In this document: one piece after another, positions 1-10,231 of the stretch
How the letters are laid out: every line of letters begins with the position of its first letter
Numbering within the stretch: position 1 is the stretch's first letter
DNA from: Ryuthela nishihirai
Taxonomy: Eukaryota > Arthropoda > Arachnida > Araneae > Heptathelidae
Assembly: GCA_038380435.1 (NCBI GenBank)
Contig: JAWZYU010000005.1
Location: 37,656,001 to 37,720,000, forward strand
Length of the DNA stretch: 64,000 nucleotides
Reading direction: 5' to 3'
Made by a program: the position numbers and the translations under genes
The notes under the pieces: model-generated
Databases searched by the model: none
The model's input: only the letters and a program-made list of their open reading frames with translations
Told to the model about the DNA's origin: nothing

Positions 1-167
1 GTTTTTCTTTTTAATATATATTAGACTTGAATGAATTTTTCTTTTTTAATATGAAATTTTAGTCTTGAATCAGTTTTGCTTTTTAATATGAATCCGATGC
101 ATCATTGCATTCCAATAATTTACACCCGATGCATCATTGCATTCCAATAATTTACACCCGATGCAAC
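1..167. repeat. two short tandem repeats at the left edge
   Basis: Bases 1-90 hold about two and a half degenerate copies of a unit containing CTTTTTAATATG and TTGAATNA. Bases 94-167 hold two copies plus a partial third of a 32-bp unit starting CCGATGCATCATTGCATTCC. Both are seen directly. No coding signal. Confidence 0.8.
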
Positions 168-510
168 CGAATCTCTTAGCGTAGAGCACTTTCTTACAAA
201 GTCTGTATCGCTCCTATATATACTGCCGTAGTGAGATCAATGGCTACTACATTCATGGATTTCTAAATCTATCGCCAAACAATTTTGAGGAATCTAACAG
301 CAAATTTCACCTGGATCGTTCAGAACAATGCTACCAATCCTCAGGTGGAGGGATGAGTCCACTCCCTGAATGGGTTCATTCGTTCTTCCATGAGGTGTAT
401 TGTATAACTAAGATATAAAAATATAAGCACTAGTAAAAGTTAAAACATCTAGTTCTATGGTTTCTCGAAATTTTGTATGTTGAAAAATAGTTTACTCTAT
501 GATAAATGTT
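168..510. other. unassigned AT-rich stretch
   Basis: No convincing open frame, terminal repeat or tandem unit seen. Confidence 0.5.
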
Positions 511-1005
511 GTAAATTTGTAATTATAACATTACTATTCCTACTGTAATTGTAGCATTACTAGTTTATTGTAGCATTACTACTCCTACTGCAATTAGAGG
601 CAGTGGTGGCTCGGTCGGTAGCGCGCGGCTCGAAATCTACAGTTCCCAGGTTCGTTGAGATGGGTTTGAAAAGACCACCGTCCGTCGGATGGGACGTTAA
701 GCCGTGGTCTTGTATGCGGGAGAGCCATACCTTGTGCACGTTAAAGAATACGCCTTGGCGGAAGCCTACCATCTGTCTCCCAACAGCTGTCCAGTGGGTC
801 CCTGTGACTGACCCTGTGACTCTCCCTCCTCAGGGTCCTCGTGACCTGGCCATTTAGCCCATTGTGTGCAAAAAAATTGCCCTCAGAGTTAAAACAAACC
901 AATCCTTCTGCAATTATTTATGACAGTACTATTCCTACTGTAATTATTGTATCATTACTACTACTCTAATTATTGTAATATTACTACTTCAACTCTAATT
1001 GCTGC
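511..1005. repeat. degenerate AT-rich minisatellite split by a SINE
   Basis: A loose unit of about 25-30 bp built on GTAGCATTACTACTCCTACT and GCAATTATTG repeats from about 511 to 596 and again from 903 to about 1005. The SINE-A at 597-902 sits inside it. The flanking matches used as that SINE's duplication also resemble this repeat unit, so they are weaker evidence than at other copies. Confidence 0.65.
597..902 (+). mobile_element. SINE-A copy, tRNA-derived, with deleted B-box region
   Basis: First copy of the family that dominates the window. Family landmarks on the head-first strand: A-box-like TGGCTCAGTCGGTAG, anticodon-arm-like GGCTCGTAATCTG, B-box GGTTCGAGTCC, body motif GTTAAAGAACACGCTGGATG, and 3' end CAGAGGTAAAACAACCCAAC. 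These are RNA polymerase III promoter elements of a tRNA-Met- or Thr-like gene followed by an unrelated tail. In this copy about 50 bp after the B box are missing. Flanks 583-596 and 903-916 match at 13 of 14 bases. Confidence 0.85.
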
Positions 1006-1695
1006 AAGGTTCGTTGTGCAGCGATAATCTCACTGGGAATAAAATGCAACCCAATTAGAACTTGGGTTGCAATTACAAAAACGGATGGTTATCGGTCGTT
1101 CAGATGAATTGTAAATGAAAGCAGAGAATGAAAACGAACTTGATTTGTCGATAAAGAATTTAAAGTTCAGTGTTAGATAAAGAAAATGTCTGCTTTATAT
1201 ATATTACTCCTTTATATCTATTATTTATAGATTGCATACTAAAATTTTTATCCCTTATTATTTTTATGTATTATTTAAATCTATTTAAAATAGATTTTAA
1301 AGGAAAATATCGCCAGGAATTGCTGAAAAATATTAGAAGCGGCAACGGATAAGCAAAATTGGCAGTTCTATTTCTAAACCGTAAAGGCAAATGCTCAAAG
1401 TACCGAGACCAAACAGGTAGGCATAAACATATCACGTAACAGCAGTCGACTGCTATGGGATGAAGCCATCTGACGTAAATGACATTGTGGAAAATAATCT
1501 ACATGCAAATGAAATGTCAGCGTTCCTCTGAAGGTCATTACTAGCTATCTCTGCTATCCATATCATCAGAACTATGAGTATGGACGACACAGAAAGAGAT
1601 GTCAGATATTTAGCGCTATTAACATTAACTAACATTCTAGCTGATTTAATATAAAACAATCATTTACAATGGAGGTGACTTCATAGTATACTGTG
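1006..1695. other. unassigned stretch
   Basis: AT-rich. The 60-68 codon open frames here have no recognisable motif and I do not call them genes. Confidence 0.5.
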
Positions 1696-1731
1696 TGGAG
1701 CGTGTGCAGACTGCACATGCTCTAGTTTGCT
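1696..1731. repeat. short palindrome related to the foldback at 35.5 kb
   Basis: GAGCGTGTGCAG followed at once by CTGCACATGCTC forms a hairpin. The following AGTTTGCT is also shared with the larger palindrome at 35501-35615, so this is probably a relic of the same family. Confidence 0.7.
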
Positions 1732-1920
1732 TTAAAGCCACTTTTGTGTTTTTAATGTCTTGAAACAAAACTATTACAAAGTTTGATTAATATTAATAAC
1801 GCCAAACTTCTAAAATTATCTTCTGTAGACATACCTTAATTGCATGCTTCTCTCAGTGTGAATTATTTTACTTCTGAGTGACTTTTTCCTCATGTAAAAG
1901 GGCCACAGGGACTCCAAGTA

Positions 1921-2299
1921 AGTTGGGTTGCTTTATCTCTGAGCGGCACTTTTTGGCACACCATGGGCTAAATGCCCAGGTCACAAAGTTCCCTTGGTCT
2001 CAGAGAACGTTGGGGAAAGGGAACTGGACAGCTGTTGGGAGACAGATGGTAGCCGTCCGTCAAGGCCATCCAGCGTGTTCCTTAACGTGCATAGGGTACT
2101 TTATGTTCCATCCGATGGACGACAGCCTTTCCAAGCCCTCGAGTCAATCGGTGTCCTCTACTGACCGACAGCAAGGCGAGAAGGTGTGTGTGTGTGTGTG
2201 GGAGGGGGGTGCGGATATAAATCTCAACGCTCTCCCAGTTGGGACTTGAATCTGGGAACTGCTTGCTCTGGCGCTACCGACTAAGCCAGCTCTGCCCCG
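1921..2299 (-). mobile_element. SINE-A copy, diverged, nearly full length
   Basis: Read leftward from 2299: head CAGAGCTGGCTTAGTCGGTA, diverged B box, body and 3' end GGTAAAGCAACCC-like. A GT microsatellite of about 16 bp (2186-2201) interrupts the part after the head. No clear target duplication. Confidence 0.85.
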
Positions 2300-2307
2300 A
2301 ACTCAAA

Positions 2308-2515
2308 CGGTTCAGAGAAGGTTGGGGAAGGGGATCCACTGGATAGCTGCTGAAAGCCAAATTGGAGTCTTCCGTCAAGTCATCGAGACTGTTCTTTAAC
2401 GTGAACATGGTATGTATCTCATATACATGGAGCCACGGCTTAACGTCCCATTTGCAACGTTTTAAAGTCCATCTGTGTCTCCTTTCTCACCGAGGGCCGA
2501 ACGAGGGTTAGAGAG
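2308..2515 (-). mobile_element. SINE-A fragment
   Basis: Body segment only, from the GAGAAGGTTGGGG region through the CTTTAACGTG motif to the CACCGAGGG region. Both tRNA head and 3' end are missing. It lies head to tail after the previous copy. Confidence 0.75.
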
Positions 2516-3423
2516 AAGTCTCCTCTCGTAAAATTTCTTTATGAGGATATTACTGAACCTCTTTCCACAACATCTGGATCTCCAGTTAATCGTTTCGTTA
2601 CAGCTCAGCTGTTCCGATCGTCATATCAGTCTTCAGTCACGTAATGCTCATCCTGTCGCAACGGGGAGACGTTTGCATGATTTCATCCCGTTCACCTGTT
2701 TCTATTACCCATAGCTATTGCTAAATCTGCCGTCGGAATCGATGGCAGATTTACCTTTATCTGACTTGGAGCTTATTTACCTTTACCTGAATATAAATAA
2801 TTGACCTGAGATTTACCTTTACCTGACTTGGAGCCAATAACTGTTTCTGATATTCTAGATACCAGCACGTGTTTTCAGATCACGAGATCAAATCACCTTC
2901 ACCTCGCCCACTGGTCATATCTATTTTATCGTTTGTTATATTGATTTAGCAACCGCCCTTATTAAAACGGACTAAACACTCACATTACGACCAAATGTTC
3001 GTATTTTATTATATATTTATTCATTTACCTACGTTATTGTTATATATAACACATATGTATTATAATATGTGTATTATATTATATGTGTTAAATGTATTAC
3101 AATATGTAAACTGAAATGTTATTTGAGTTTTAAACAATAGGTAAAAGTTCTTGCAATAATGCATATTGAATAAGATCTTTGAAGGACGGGTAACGAGTTT
3201 ATTACGCGATAATGGTCTGCACATAATCTTGTAAGTTTACTTTCTTTTCTCAACCGCTTTTAAGTCAACACCGAAATATTTGATTGTGGAAGTCTCCAGG
3301 CACTCGATTCAAGCAGGGTAGTAGTGGTGGTGGTGGTGGGGGGGGGGGTGATGACTCCTCCATAGGCTAAGAGAAAGAGAGAACTACAGCGGTTCCAATG
3401 AGTTCTGTTTTTGAAAGTTGTTC
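2516..3423. other. no gene seen; local repeats
   Basis: Near 2755-2835 the motif TTTACCTTTACCTGACTTGG recurs imperfectly. Bases 3040-3120 are an AT palindrome-rich patch (ATATGTGTTA and TAACACATAT). Bases 3325-3349 are GGT repeats running into a G tract. Confidence 0.55.
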
Positions 3424-3429
3424 ACAGGC

Positions 3430-3795
3430 GGAGTCGGTAGAATACGTCGGTAGCGGGACAGGCTCGTAATCTGCAGTTCCCAGGTTCGAGTCCCAGCTGG
3501 GCCAGCGTTGAGATTTATCTCCGCGAAACTCTCCACCCTGCTCTAGATCAGTAGGGAACACCGAAGGACTCGGAAAAGCCGCCGTCCATCGGATGGGACG
3601 TTAGGCCGTGGTTCCGTTGGTCGTTAAAGAACGTGCTGGATGGCATTTAATGGGAGCCTACCATCTATCTCCTAACAGATGTCCAGTGGGTCCCTTTCCT
3701 AGAACCTTCTCTGAGCCATCGGGGTCTTTGTGACCTGGCCATTTAGTCCACTCTATGCAAAAAAAATGCTGCTCAGAGATGAATAATCCAACCCA
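3430..3795 (+). mobile_element. SINE-A copy
   Basis: The A-box region is damaged (GAGTCGGTAGAATACGTCGG), the B box GGTTCGAGTCC is intact, the body is complete and the 3' end reads AATAATCCAACCC. No target duplication recognised. The minus-strand 64-codon frame over its head is not a gene. Confidence 0.9.
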
Positions 3796-4245
3796 AATCC
3801 CTCAAAAAAGTTTATTCCTGGAACCGCCACTAAACTCGTGCAGAAACCCGTCCCTGTATCTAAGGATGTCGTGATATTGACTAGATTTTTCAGAAATGCA
3901 TTTCAAAAGGTAATCTTTGCATAGAAAATAGATCTTTGGTGAAATGAAATACTATTAGAAATTAGTTCTTCTATCAACTTCCTAAAAAATAGACAAGTTG
4001 CAAGTTTAAAATTCCCACAGTCCTTTCTTTTAAAATGAAGTTTATCTCCCATAGCATCAGGTTGAAAGTCTCTCCAATGAACAGAAGATGCCAAAAGCAT
4101 AGTTCCGGATCTTTACCCAATAATTTATCAAGGATCTTAGTCTGGACCCTCAATTCAAACTTCGCCTTTTAACTCGTTCTCCACTATTGCTTTCCTTGGA
4201 GGAATTTCATCCTCTTCTAAATGGTTGCCTTTCACTTCTCTTTTT
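3796..4245. other. unassigned stretch
   Basis: No motif or repeat recognised. A 65-codon minus frame lacks any domain signature. Confidence 0.5.
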
Positions 4246-4474
4246 GGGGGTCTGCTCAATCGGTTAAGCTCGTTCCGCAGTTTCCAAGTTCCAGTCGCAA
4301 TTGTACGAGCGTTGAGATTTACTTCCGCTCATTCCATCCTGCCGTTAACATTGATGGGTTTGGAAAAGCCACTGTCTGTCGGAAAGGATGTTAAGTTATA
4401 GTTGGCTTACACTGAAAAGTCGCTGTACGGACTTGATGGGAAATTACCGTCTGTTTCCTAATAACTGTCTAGAG
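4246..4474 (+). mobile_element. SINE-A copy, 5' part, interrupted
   Basis: Starts at the degraded A box (TCTGCTCAATCGGTTAAGC) and runs to TAACTGTCTAGAG, where family copies read on into CAGTGGGTCCCC. The missing 3' part resumes at 5893, so the 1.4 kb between is an insertion. Confidence 0.9.
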
Positions 4475-4821
4475 CGGTGGTTCTCAACCTTTTATGCTTC
4501 ACGTACCCCCTGGAAATGTGTATGTAACTGGCGTACCCCTTGTATAGATAGATAAAACTATAGTTATGTATGTTTTTATTCCCATTGTTATACTATATCA
4601 GTGGTTCTCAACCTTTTATGCTTCCCGTACCCCTTGTATAGACAGATAAAACTATAGTTATATATGTTTTATTTCCATTGTTATACTATATCAGTGGTTC
4701 TCAACCTTTTATGCTTCGCGTACCCCCTGGAAATGTGTATGTAACTGGCGTACTCCTTGTATAGATGGGCAAAACTATAGTTATAGTATAACAATGGGAA
4801 TAAAATAAAACATACGTAGTA

Positions 4822-5694
4822 AGGTCCAAAAGTTTCCGGCCCAAAGATATTAAAGAGGTAATAGAATCAAACAATTTTTATTTTTCAATATAATCACCCT
4901 TTATTTCAATACATTTTTAGAACGGCTAAGTAACTTTTCTATACCACTGAAAAAATAATCTGAATTTTTGTCCTTAAAATGGTCTAAAACTGCAGAAATG
5001 AGTTCTTCATCATACTCCATAGATTTCCGTTTAGACAAGGGATCATGGTACAGAACCATAGTTTCATCTCCCCTGAAAATTGAATCAATCACTTCTTCTT
5101 GCCCTACGTAAAAATTCAGTATAGCATTCCATGCGTCGTTGTTTTTGGACAACACTCAAAAGTTTTGGGACCCATTTTGCACTCACTTTGTTCATACCAA
5201 GATGGTCGTGTAAAATTCGAAGCACCGTGGTTTTTGAAAGTCAACACCTTGCTGATAATTCTTTAGTTTTCAGTCGCCTATCCTTCGGCACCTCTTTCAC
5301 CAACGCAATTGTTTCCGGAGTGAGTGTTTCTGCAGGTCTTCCTTGACGAGATTCATCTTCAATCGAATCTCATTTCTAAGCGAAACTGCTTAGCCCATTC
5401 TCTAACCGTCGAATATGACGGGGAAGATTCGCCGTACACATCTAAACGTCGTTTAATTTCTGAGGGGGCTTTCGCTTTCTTTCGTCAAAAATTTAATGAC
5501 TGCGCGATACTCAAGTTTAAACATTTTAAAATATTGAGCAACGGCACTTCTATCTGCGATGCTAGCTGGAGTGCTACTGATGTTGGAGCTGCAAAATGTT
5601 TACTGCAGTGCAACAAAACATAGGGTGAGGAGTTGACGGAGTTAGACCTGTCAATTCGAGTTCTAACATGTTCGGGCCGGAAACTTTTGGACCT
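4822..5694 (-). mobile_element. mariner-type element, internally deleted
   Basis: Inverted ends of about 21 bp, AGGTCCAAAAGTTTCCGGCC on the left and its complement on the right, are flanked by TA on both sides (4820-4821 and 5695-5696), as expected for Tc1/mariner. The 873-bp length is short of the usual roughly 1.3 kb. It entered the hAT element after the hAT element had entered the SINE-A. Confidence 0.93.
4904..5620 (-). pseudogene. mariner transposase remnant
   Basis: Reading leftward, the N-terminal part carries helix-turn-helix sequence (VYGESSPSYSTVREWAKQF, then GRPAETLTPETIALVKEV and a HLGMNKVSAKWVPKLL-like stretch). This is followed by stops and frame changes, then GDETMVLYHDPLSKRKSME. 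That GDET motif holds the first catalytic Asp. The reading then jumps directly to a C-terminal tail (DHFKDKNSDYFFSGIEKL), so the part that should hold the second and third catalytic Asp is deleted. It cannot be functional. Confidence 0.88.
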
Positions 5695-5892
5695 TACTTA
5701 ATTAAATTTTGTATTCATAAATTACATATATCGATAAACACAAAAAATGGCATAAACAATTTAACAAATCTTAAAATTATAAACATTTTACTGGGTAATC
5801 GACTTTTGAGTTCTCACGGGGTACCACCAAAAATTTTACCGCATACCTCCAAGGGGTACGTATACCCCACGTTGAGAACCCGTAGTCTAGAG

Positions 5893-5995
5893 GATCCCCT
5901 TCCCCCAACTTTCTCTGAGCCTTGGGGTCCTGGTGACGTGGCCACTTAGTGCATTGTATGCAAAAAAAAGTGATGTTCAGAGGAAAAACAACACA
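5893..5995 (+). mobile_element. SINE-A copy, 3' part of the interrupted copy
   Basis: Continues the SINE-A broken at 4474: GATCCCCTTCCCCCAAC, CTTGGGGTCCTGGTGACGTG, and a 3' end CAGAGGAAAAACAACACAAC. Together the two parts make one ordinary-length copy. Confidence 0.9.
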
Positions 5996-6333
5996 ACTTC
6001 GGTTTAAGAATCGTAAGATTTTAAAAATAGAATAAATTACATTGTCGTATTGCAGTCAAATTTTCTTGTGTATGTGTGTGTGTGTTGGGGGTGCTAATTC
6101 GTAATTTATGTAATGTTGACTAGAAATTTCACTGGGATAACGTCTGAACTTTTTTACCCCGTCCCCTTCCTTGTAAAGTTGTATTTTTCGTGGGAAAATA
6201 CTGATTGTAAATTCACTTAAATGGAAGTATGACAAAAATTAAATTCGGCTAATAAAAGATATTCAAACTTATTTTTTAAAATAATTTATCCAGAAAAGTT
6301 TTATAACACTGTCATCGGAAGAGCCAACAGAAG

Positions 6334-6572
6334 CAGGTTCGGATCTAGAAGAAAATAAACTAGGAAGGAGAAGGCAATTGAAGCAGTTGAGCCGGAAAAA
6401 TGTAAAGAAGCAAGAGAGGGACTGAATTTCCGTTGCAGCATAATATTGTCCTCTCAGTTTTAGAAGTCTTCAAAAAGAGCGTGAAATATGGAGATAATAA
6501 GGAAAATGAAGAAATTTAATAATTTTTAGCATTCTCAAAGGGAGAGCATGACCTTCTTCCCACTTAGAACCA
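6334..6572 (+). mobile_element. short dispersed repeat R1 (hAT-like MITE)
   Basis: One of three related copies (others at 23347 and 33283). It starts CAGGTTCGGATCTAGAAG and shares a GGCAA.T.GA / AGCCGGAAAAA core and a TTTTAGAAGTNTTNAAAAA stretch with the others. Its right end ACTTAGAACCAG is roughly inverted to the left. The class is inferred from the ends only. Confidence 0.55.
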
Positions 6573-7225
6573 GAAAGAGTTAATAGTAATATGGGGTCGA
6601 CTACTAACTTTGTGTTGCAATTAATTTCTTATTGATTGCATTTTCTGTAAAAAAAAGCGCATAATTAACTTTCGTATATTTTTGAAACTTTTATATTTTT
6701 ATTTTTTGATCATTAAATATTTCGTCTCTCGTGTATTTCCCATAATTCGGGATCCTAAAATTCTTCGGTCTATTTCAAAGAAACTTCGAGTCAGGATTTC
6801 GCTGTGTAAAGAGAAATAGATAGGAAACTGAGATACCGAACATGATATTTAAAATATGTATAACATGACAAAATAAGCTCGATTAATATTAAAATACTTT
6901 TAAAATTAATATGTTACGGTTTAAATTCTATAATAAAGGAAGAGACCATGGAAATCCGAAGTCAGAATTTTAGGGCAGCACTATGTTCTTATGCATTTCC
7001 AATGAGACCGCATCCATGGTAACGGACTTATTTGTATAGGAATGTTTCGAGTTTCCATGGAGACGAGACGTTCCAGGAGGAGTTGGATGTTCGCTTTTTC
7101 TCAAAACTTCACGTGCCCGTTGATGCAACAGAATAACCGAAAGCTAACGATGCTACTTTCATGCGAAAGAGATATAAGAAGTGGTAATCGAAAAGTAATA
7201 CTCATTTAACATGTAGTTAGATTTT
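6573..7225. other. region upstream of the signal-peptide exon
   Basis: No repeat recognised. It could hold a 5' untranslated exon or promoter of the gene at 7281, but I cannot identify one. TTCCATGGAGACGAGACG near 7051-7068 and GTGGTAATCG near 7182 are the only non-AT-rich patches. Confidence 0.4.
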
Positions 7226-7233
7226 ATATAAGA
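7225..7233 (+). promoter_or_regulatory. possible TATA box
   Basis: TTATATAAG lies about 95 bp upstream of the ATG at 7323. If used, transcription would start near 7255-7265 and the following TTTATTTCAG would be leader sequence rather than a splice acceptor. The two readings are alternatives and the sequence alone does not decide. Confidence 0.3.
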
Positions 7234-7280
7234 ATCGGTTAAATCAAGATAAATATAACTCATCTTTCTGTTTATTTCAG

Positions 7281-7405
7281 GATTGATTCGAAAGAAACTA
7301 ACTTTCAAAATTTTGCGAAACAATGATTACAAAAGTGGCAAAAGTAGCGATCTTGTTGAGTATGATTTTCGTTGCTGGCATTATAGAGCTGGTGGATGCC
7401 GAAAA
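7281..7405 (+). CDS. first coding exon of a secreted peptide gene (partial)
   Basis: ATG at 7323 opens 27 codons and two bases, ending at 7405 before a strong donor GTAAGTGA. The peptide begins MITKVAKVA, continues with a hydrophobic core (AILLSMIFVAGII) and ends ELVDAE, so it has the n-, h- and c-regions of a signal peptide with likely cleavage after VDA. The bases before 7281, TTTCTGTTTATTTCAG, look like a splice acceptor, which would make this exon 2 with a 42-base leader. The intron is phase 2. I cannot place the next exon: MITEs and satellites fill the following kilobases. The mature product is unknown. A small secreted peptide is an inference from the signal alone. Confidence 0.6.
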
Positions 7406-7734
7406 GTAAGTGATTTTTTTTTGTTCTTAAAGTTAGTATTCTGTAGTGTTTCCTCTCTCTAGAACAATGCTTCTCAAGTCCTGAGTCGAGACTGGTGCCA
7501 AGCTTACTTCTAAACTCGAATTTCGAGAATTCATTGCGTTTAAAATTTCCAAAATATTAATGTCTTAAAATGAGATTTTTTCAAAAATGTTATTTGATTG
7601 TAAGCATATATCCTTTATTTTGCGTTATTAAAGTGACTAATTGCTTAATGAAATAATGCATTAATTCGTAAGAAACGATAAGGGTGAAAGTTTAAAATAA
7701 CACCAAGTCTTTTGGGTAAAATATTGCGAGCGTG
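7406..7734. other. probable intron sequence
   Basis: AT-rich, beginning with the donor of the exon at 7281. Nothing else recognised. Confidence 0.4.
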
Positions 7735-7809
7735 TACAGTCGCTCAAAAAATATCCGAACACTATGGTTAATTAACGAGTGTTCGGATTTTTTTTTTTGA
7801 GCGACTGTA
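7735..7809. mobile_element. foldback MITE, short form (family FB1)
   Basis: Begins TACAGTCGCTCAAAAAATAT and ends TTTTTGAGCGACTGTA. The arms pair over about 30 bp, including CCGAACACT with AGTGTTCGG. Only the outer arms of the longer copies at 35234 and 37999 remain. Terminal TA on both sides fits a Tc1/mariner-mobilised MITE. Confidence 0.88.
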
Positions 7810-9057
7810 CAATGAACATAGATTCAGAAACTTTCCTAGTTTCTTTGCTAGAATAAACTGCTTTAAATTCAATACCAGTTTTCTACCGCGCGAAGATGCT
7901 TCTCGTGCAGTAGATTCACGTCTCTAGTTTAAATGGCACTGGAGTTATTACTGGTATCAGGAATATATTCGTAATCGATTGAACCTTAAATTGCGTTAAA
8001 ACCACTGGTGGGTTTTAGCAGAATTATCTGTTTTGATTGGACACATTTTAAGGTACGACCTAAAAAAAAAATCGTCCGATATTTTTGTCAGTGTCGCTTG
8101 AAAGTAAATTATCCTGGATGATTTATCACAATAAAAAAATCTGTTCAATTAAAGTTCGGCAGATTACTTGTTGGACACACGTGCAGATCTGTCGGTGGAA
8201 CTCTTCTCCTGATAAATCTCATCGGAGTAATAACACAAAGAGTAAAACACTCGCTCCATGAGAACGATTATCTTGTGTTCGATTCTTTTGTTGTTTTGTG
8301 TTCTAGTAGCGGGGTAAAAACATCATCCGGCATATTTCTGGTATAAGATATCTCGGCAGTCCTCGCAGAAAATGTAAACAATAGCAAGAAACCTTAGGGT
8401 GGCAACGGAGTTCTTCTTTTGGTGGAATTGCTTGAATTATTTTTGCGTCCTCTATTCAGCTTCTCATTTACCAAATTCAATGAATACTTGAAACTTACTT
8501 CATCTATTCTGAAGTAATTTTTAAAGTCGTCTGGAAGAAAAAGTGCGTCGAAACACGTACTAGGTCGACTCCATTTAGTGTTGGAAACACATTTTTAATC
8601 AACGAGAAATAGCCAAAAAAATTAAACAATTTATTTGTTGAAAGCAATACAAAAAAGCAGTACACTAAATCGGACAACTTAGTAAGGTGTGGCAATCCCC
8701 GTGTTCCGCTATACTGAGACAGCACTGCACCTTGAGGAAGTTGCCACGAAACCACAATCCCCTAGCCAGAGAACATTCGTTAGATCTTGCCTTCTTAGAA
8801 CTTGCCTTCGTGCGGGAGAAGACCTGCGGAAGAGAGAGACCTTACTTTTAGAAACAAGTCTGTCTGATGAAATAATCATTGAGTTGCAGTGAGTGGGTTT
8901 TTCGAATTTTGATCATTGCCTAATAGAGCCAAAATAACTCACTGTATTTAGACCACATCAATTGCCAATATAGATAAGATGGTAATTTTTGAATTTAGAT
9001 GCCGAACTTCAATTGGTAGCCCTAACCTTTTTGCATGGGGAAACTATCATGATGGAG
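7810..9057. other. no recognised element; weak open frames
   Basis: Bases 8689-8892 hold a 67-codon plus frame and 8504-8755 an overlapping minus frame, neither with a known motif. The stretch 8683-8890 is less AT-rich than its surroundings and might be an exon, but I could not support a splice acceptor with a pyrimidine tract. Confidence 0.4.
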
Positions 9058-9510
9058 AGTCATAAGGCTCTCCCATCGACAAGTCACACTTAATAGGGCC
9101 GCGCTCCCGTTCGGCATGTCCCCCGACTTCGTCCTCTCTGCCGGGACACCAACCGGCGGCCTCCCCAGCAATACCTCGAGCCCGGAATTCGCTGCGGCCG
9201 AGATGATGAGCCCACAATACCGGGGACTCCAATCCCAGTCTGCAAGCCCTTACAGGTCCATTCCATCCCGACTCCATGACACCCCAGATTTCGCTGGGGC
9301 GATAAAGGAGCCCACTCGATTGGGGATCCTTCCAGTCGGCAGGCCCTCAGGAAAGCCTCTCCATCGGGCACCAAGACAATCTAGGACTTCGCAGGGGCCG
9401 GCCGATAAGTCCGCTCGACACGGGCCTTCAGTCCCAGTCGGCGGACCCCCAGCCGGCCCCTCCATAGAGGTCGCAAGGCACGCCAGAAACAGTACGAATA
9501 ATCTCAAAGC
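9058..9510. repeat. GC-rich tandem repeat of about 100 bp
   Basis: A sharp GC-rich island. Units begin near 9125 (GACTTCG), 9186 (AATTCGCTGCGG), 9288 (ATTTCGCTGGGG) and 9385 (GACTTCGCAGGGG). The last three are spaced about 100 bp and share a CCAGTCNGCAGGCCC segment. The first unit is short. Because the spacing is near a multiple of three, open frames run on both strands (142 codons plus, 94 and 132 minus). A protein-coding origin cannot be excluded, but no domain is recognised. Confidence 0.7.
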
Positions 9511-9568
9511 AGTACGTATGGTCACCTTATTTAAGAACATATAAGATGTAATATCTCCATAAACACTA

Positions 9569-10231
9569 AAGGACATGCTAGATGCAACATCCTTGTACAT
9601 ATTAAAGGACATGCTAGATGCAACATCCCTGTACACATCAAAGGACATGCTAGATGCAACATCCCTCTACATATTAAAGGACATGCTAGATGCAACATCC
9701 CTCTACATATTAAAGGACATGCTAGATGCAACATCCCTCTACATATTAAAGGACATGCTAGATGCAACATCCCTCTACATATTAAAGGACATGCTAGATG
9801 CAACATCCCTCTACATATTAAAGGACATGCTAGATGCAACATCCCTCTACATATTAAAGGACATGCTAGATGCAACATCCCTGTACACATCAAAGGACAT
9901 GCTAGATGCAACATCCCTGTACACATCAAAGGACATGCTAGATGCAACATCCCTGTACACATCAAAGGACATGCTAGATGCAACATCCCTGTACACATCA
10001 AAGGACATGCTAGATGCAACATCCCTGTACACATCAAAGGACATGCTAGATGCAACATCCCTGTACACATCAAAGGACATGCTAGATGCAACATCCCTGT
10101 ACACATCAAAGGACATGCTAGATGCAACATCCCTGTACACATCAAAGGACATGCTAGATGCAACATCCCTGTACACATCAAAGGACATGCTAGATGCAAC
10201 ATCCCTGTACACATTAAAGAACACGCTATAA
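9569..10231. repeat. 36-bp minisatellite, 18 units, apparently amplified from SINE-A
   Basis: Eighteen 36-bp units in exact register from 9569 to 10216 plus a partial unit. The unit reads AAGGACATGCTAGATGCAAC then ATCCCTGTACACATCA. Unit 1 ends TTGTACATATTA, units 3-8 end CTCTACATATTA, units 2 and 9-17 end CTGTACACATCA and unit 18 ends CTGTACACATTA, so variants lie in blocks. The unit matches the SINE-A segment CCTGTGCACGTTAAAGAACA / CGCTGGATGG, and the last unit runs straight into a SINE-A 3' end. Open frames up to 240 codons on both strands follow from the unit being a multiple of three and are not taken as genes. Confidence 0.95.

Larger units (their letters stand above)
4475..5884. mobile_element. 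hAT-type non-autonomous element inserted in a SINE-A
   Basis: Ends are inverted: left CGGTGGTTCTCAACC, right GTTGAGAACCCGTA. It is flanked by an exact 8-bp duplication GTCTAGAG (4467-4474 and 5885-5892), the size made by hAT transposases. The left end is repeated three times (from 4475, 4599 and 4692), each starting YGGTGGTTCTCAACC and followed by GTACCCC. A mariner element sits inside. Apart from that insert no coding capacity is seen. A related compact copy lies at 63481-63712. Confidence 0.88.

Noticed and set aside
8683..8892. Second exon of the secreted peptide gene, in frame from an AG at 8681-8682
   Set aside because: The frame is open for about 60 codons with three Cys, but the acceptor lacks a pyrimidine tract and the competing frames are equally open. 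Not supported without transcript data.
9569..10231. CRISPR-like array of 36-bp repeats
   Set aside because: Units are directly adjacent with no spacers, there are no cas genes, and the genome is animal.
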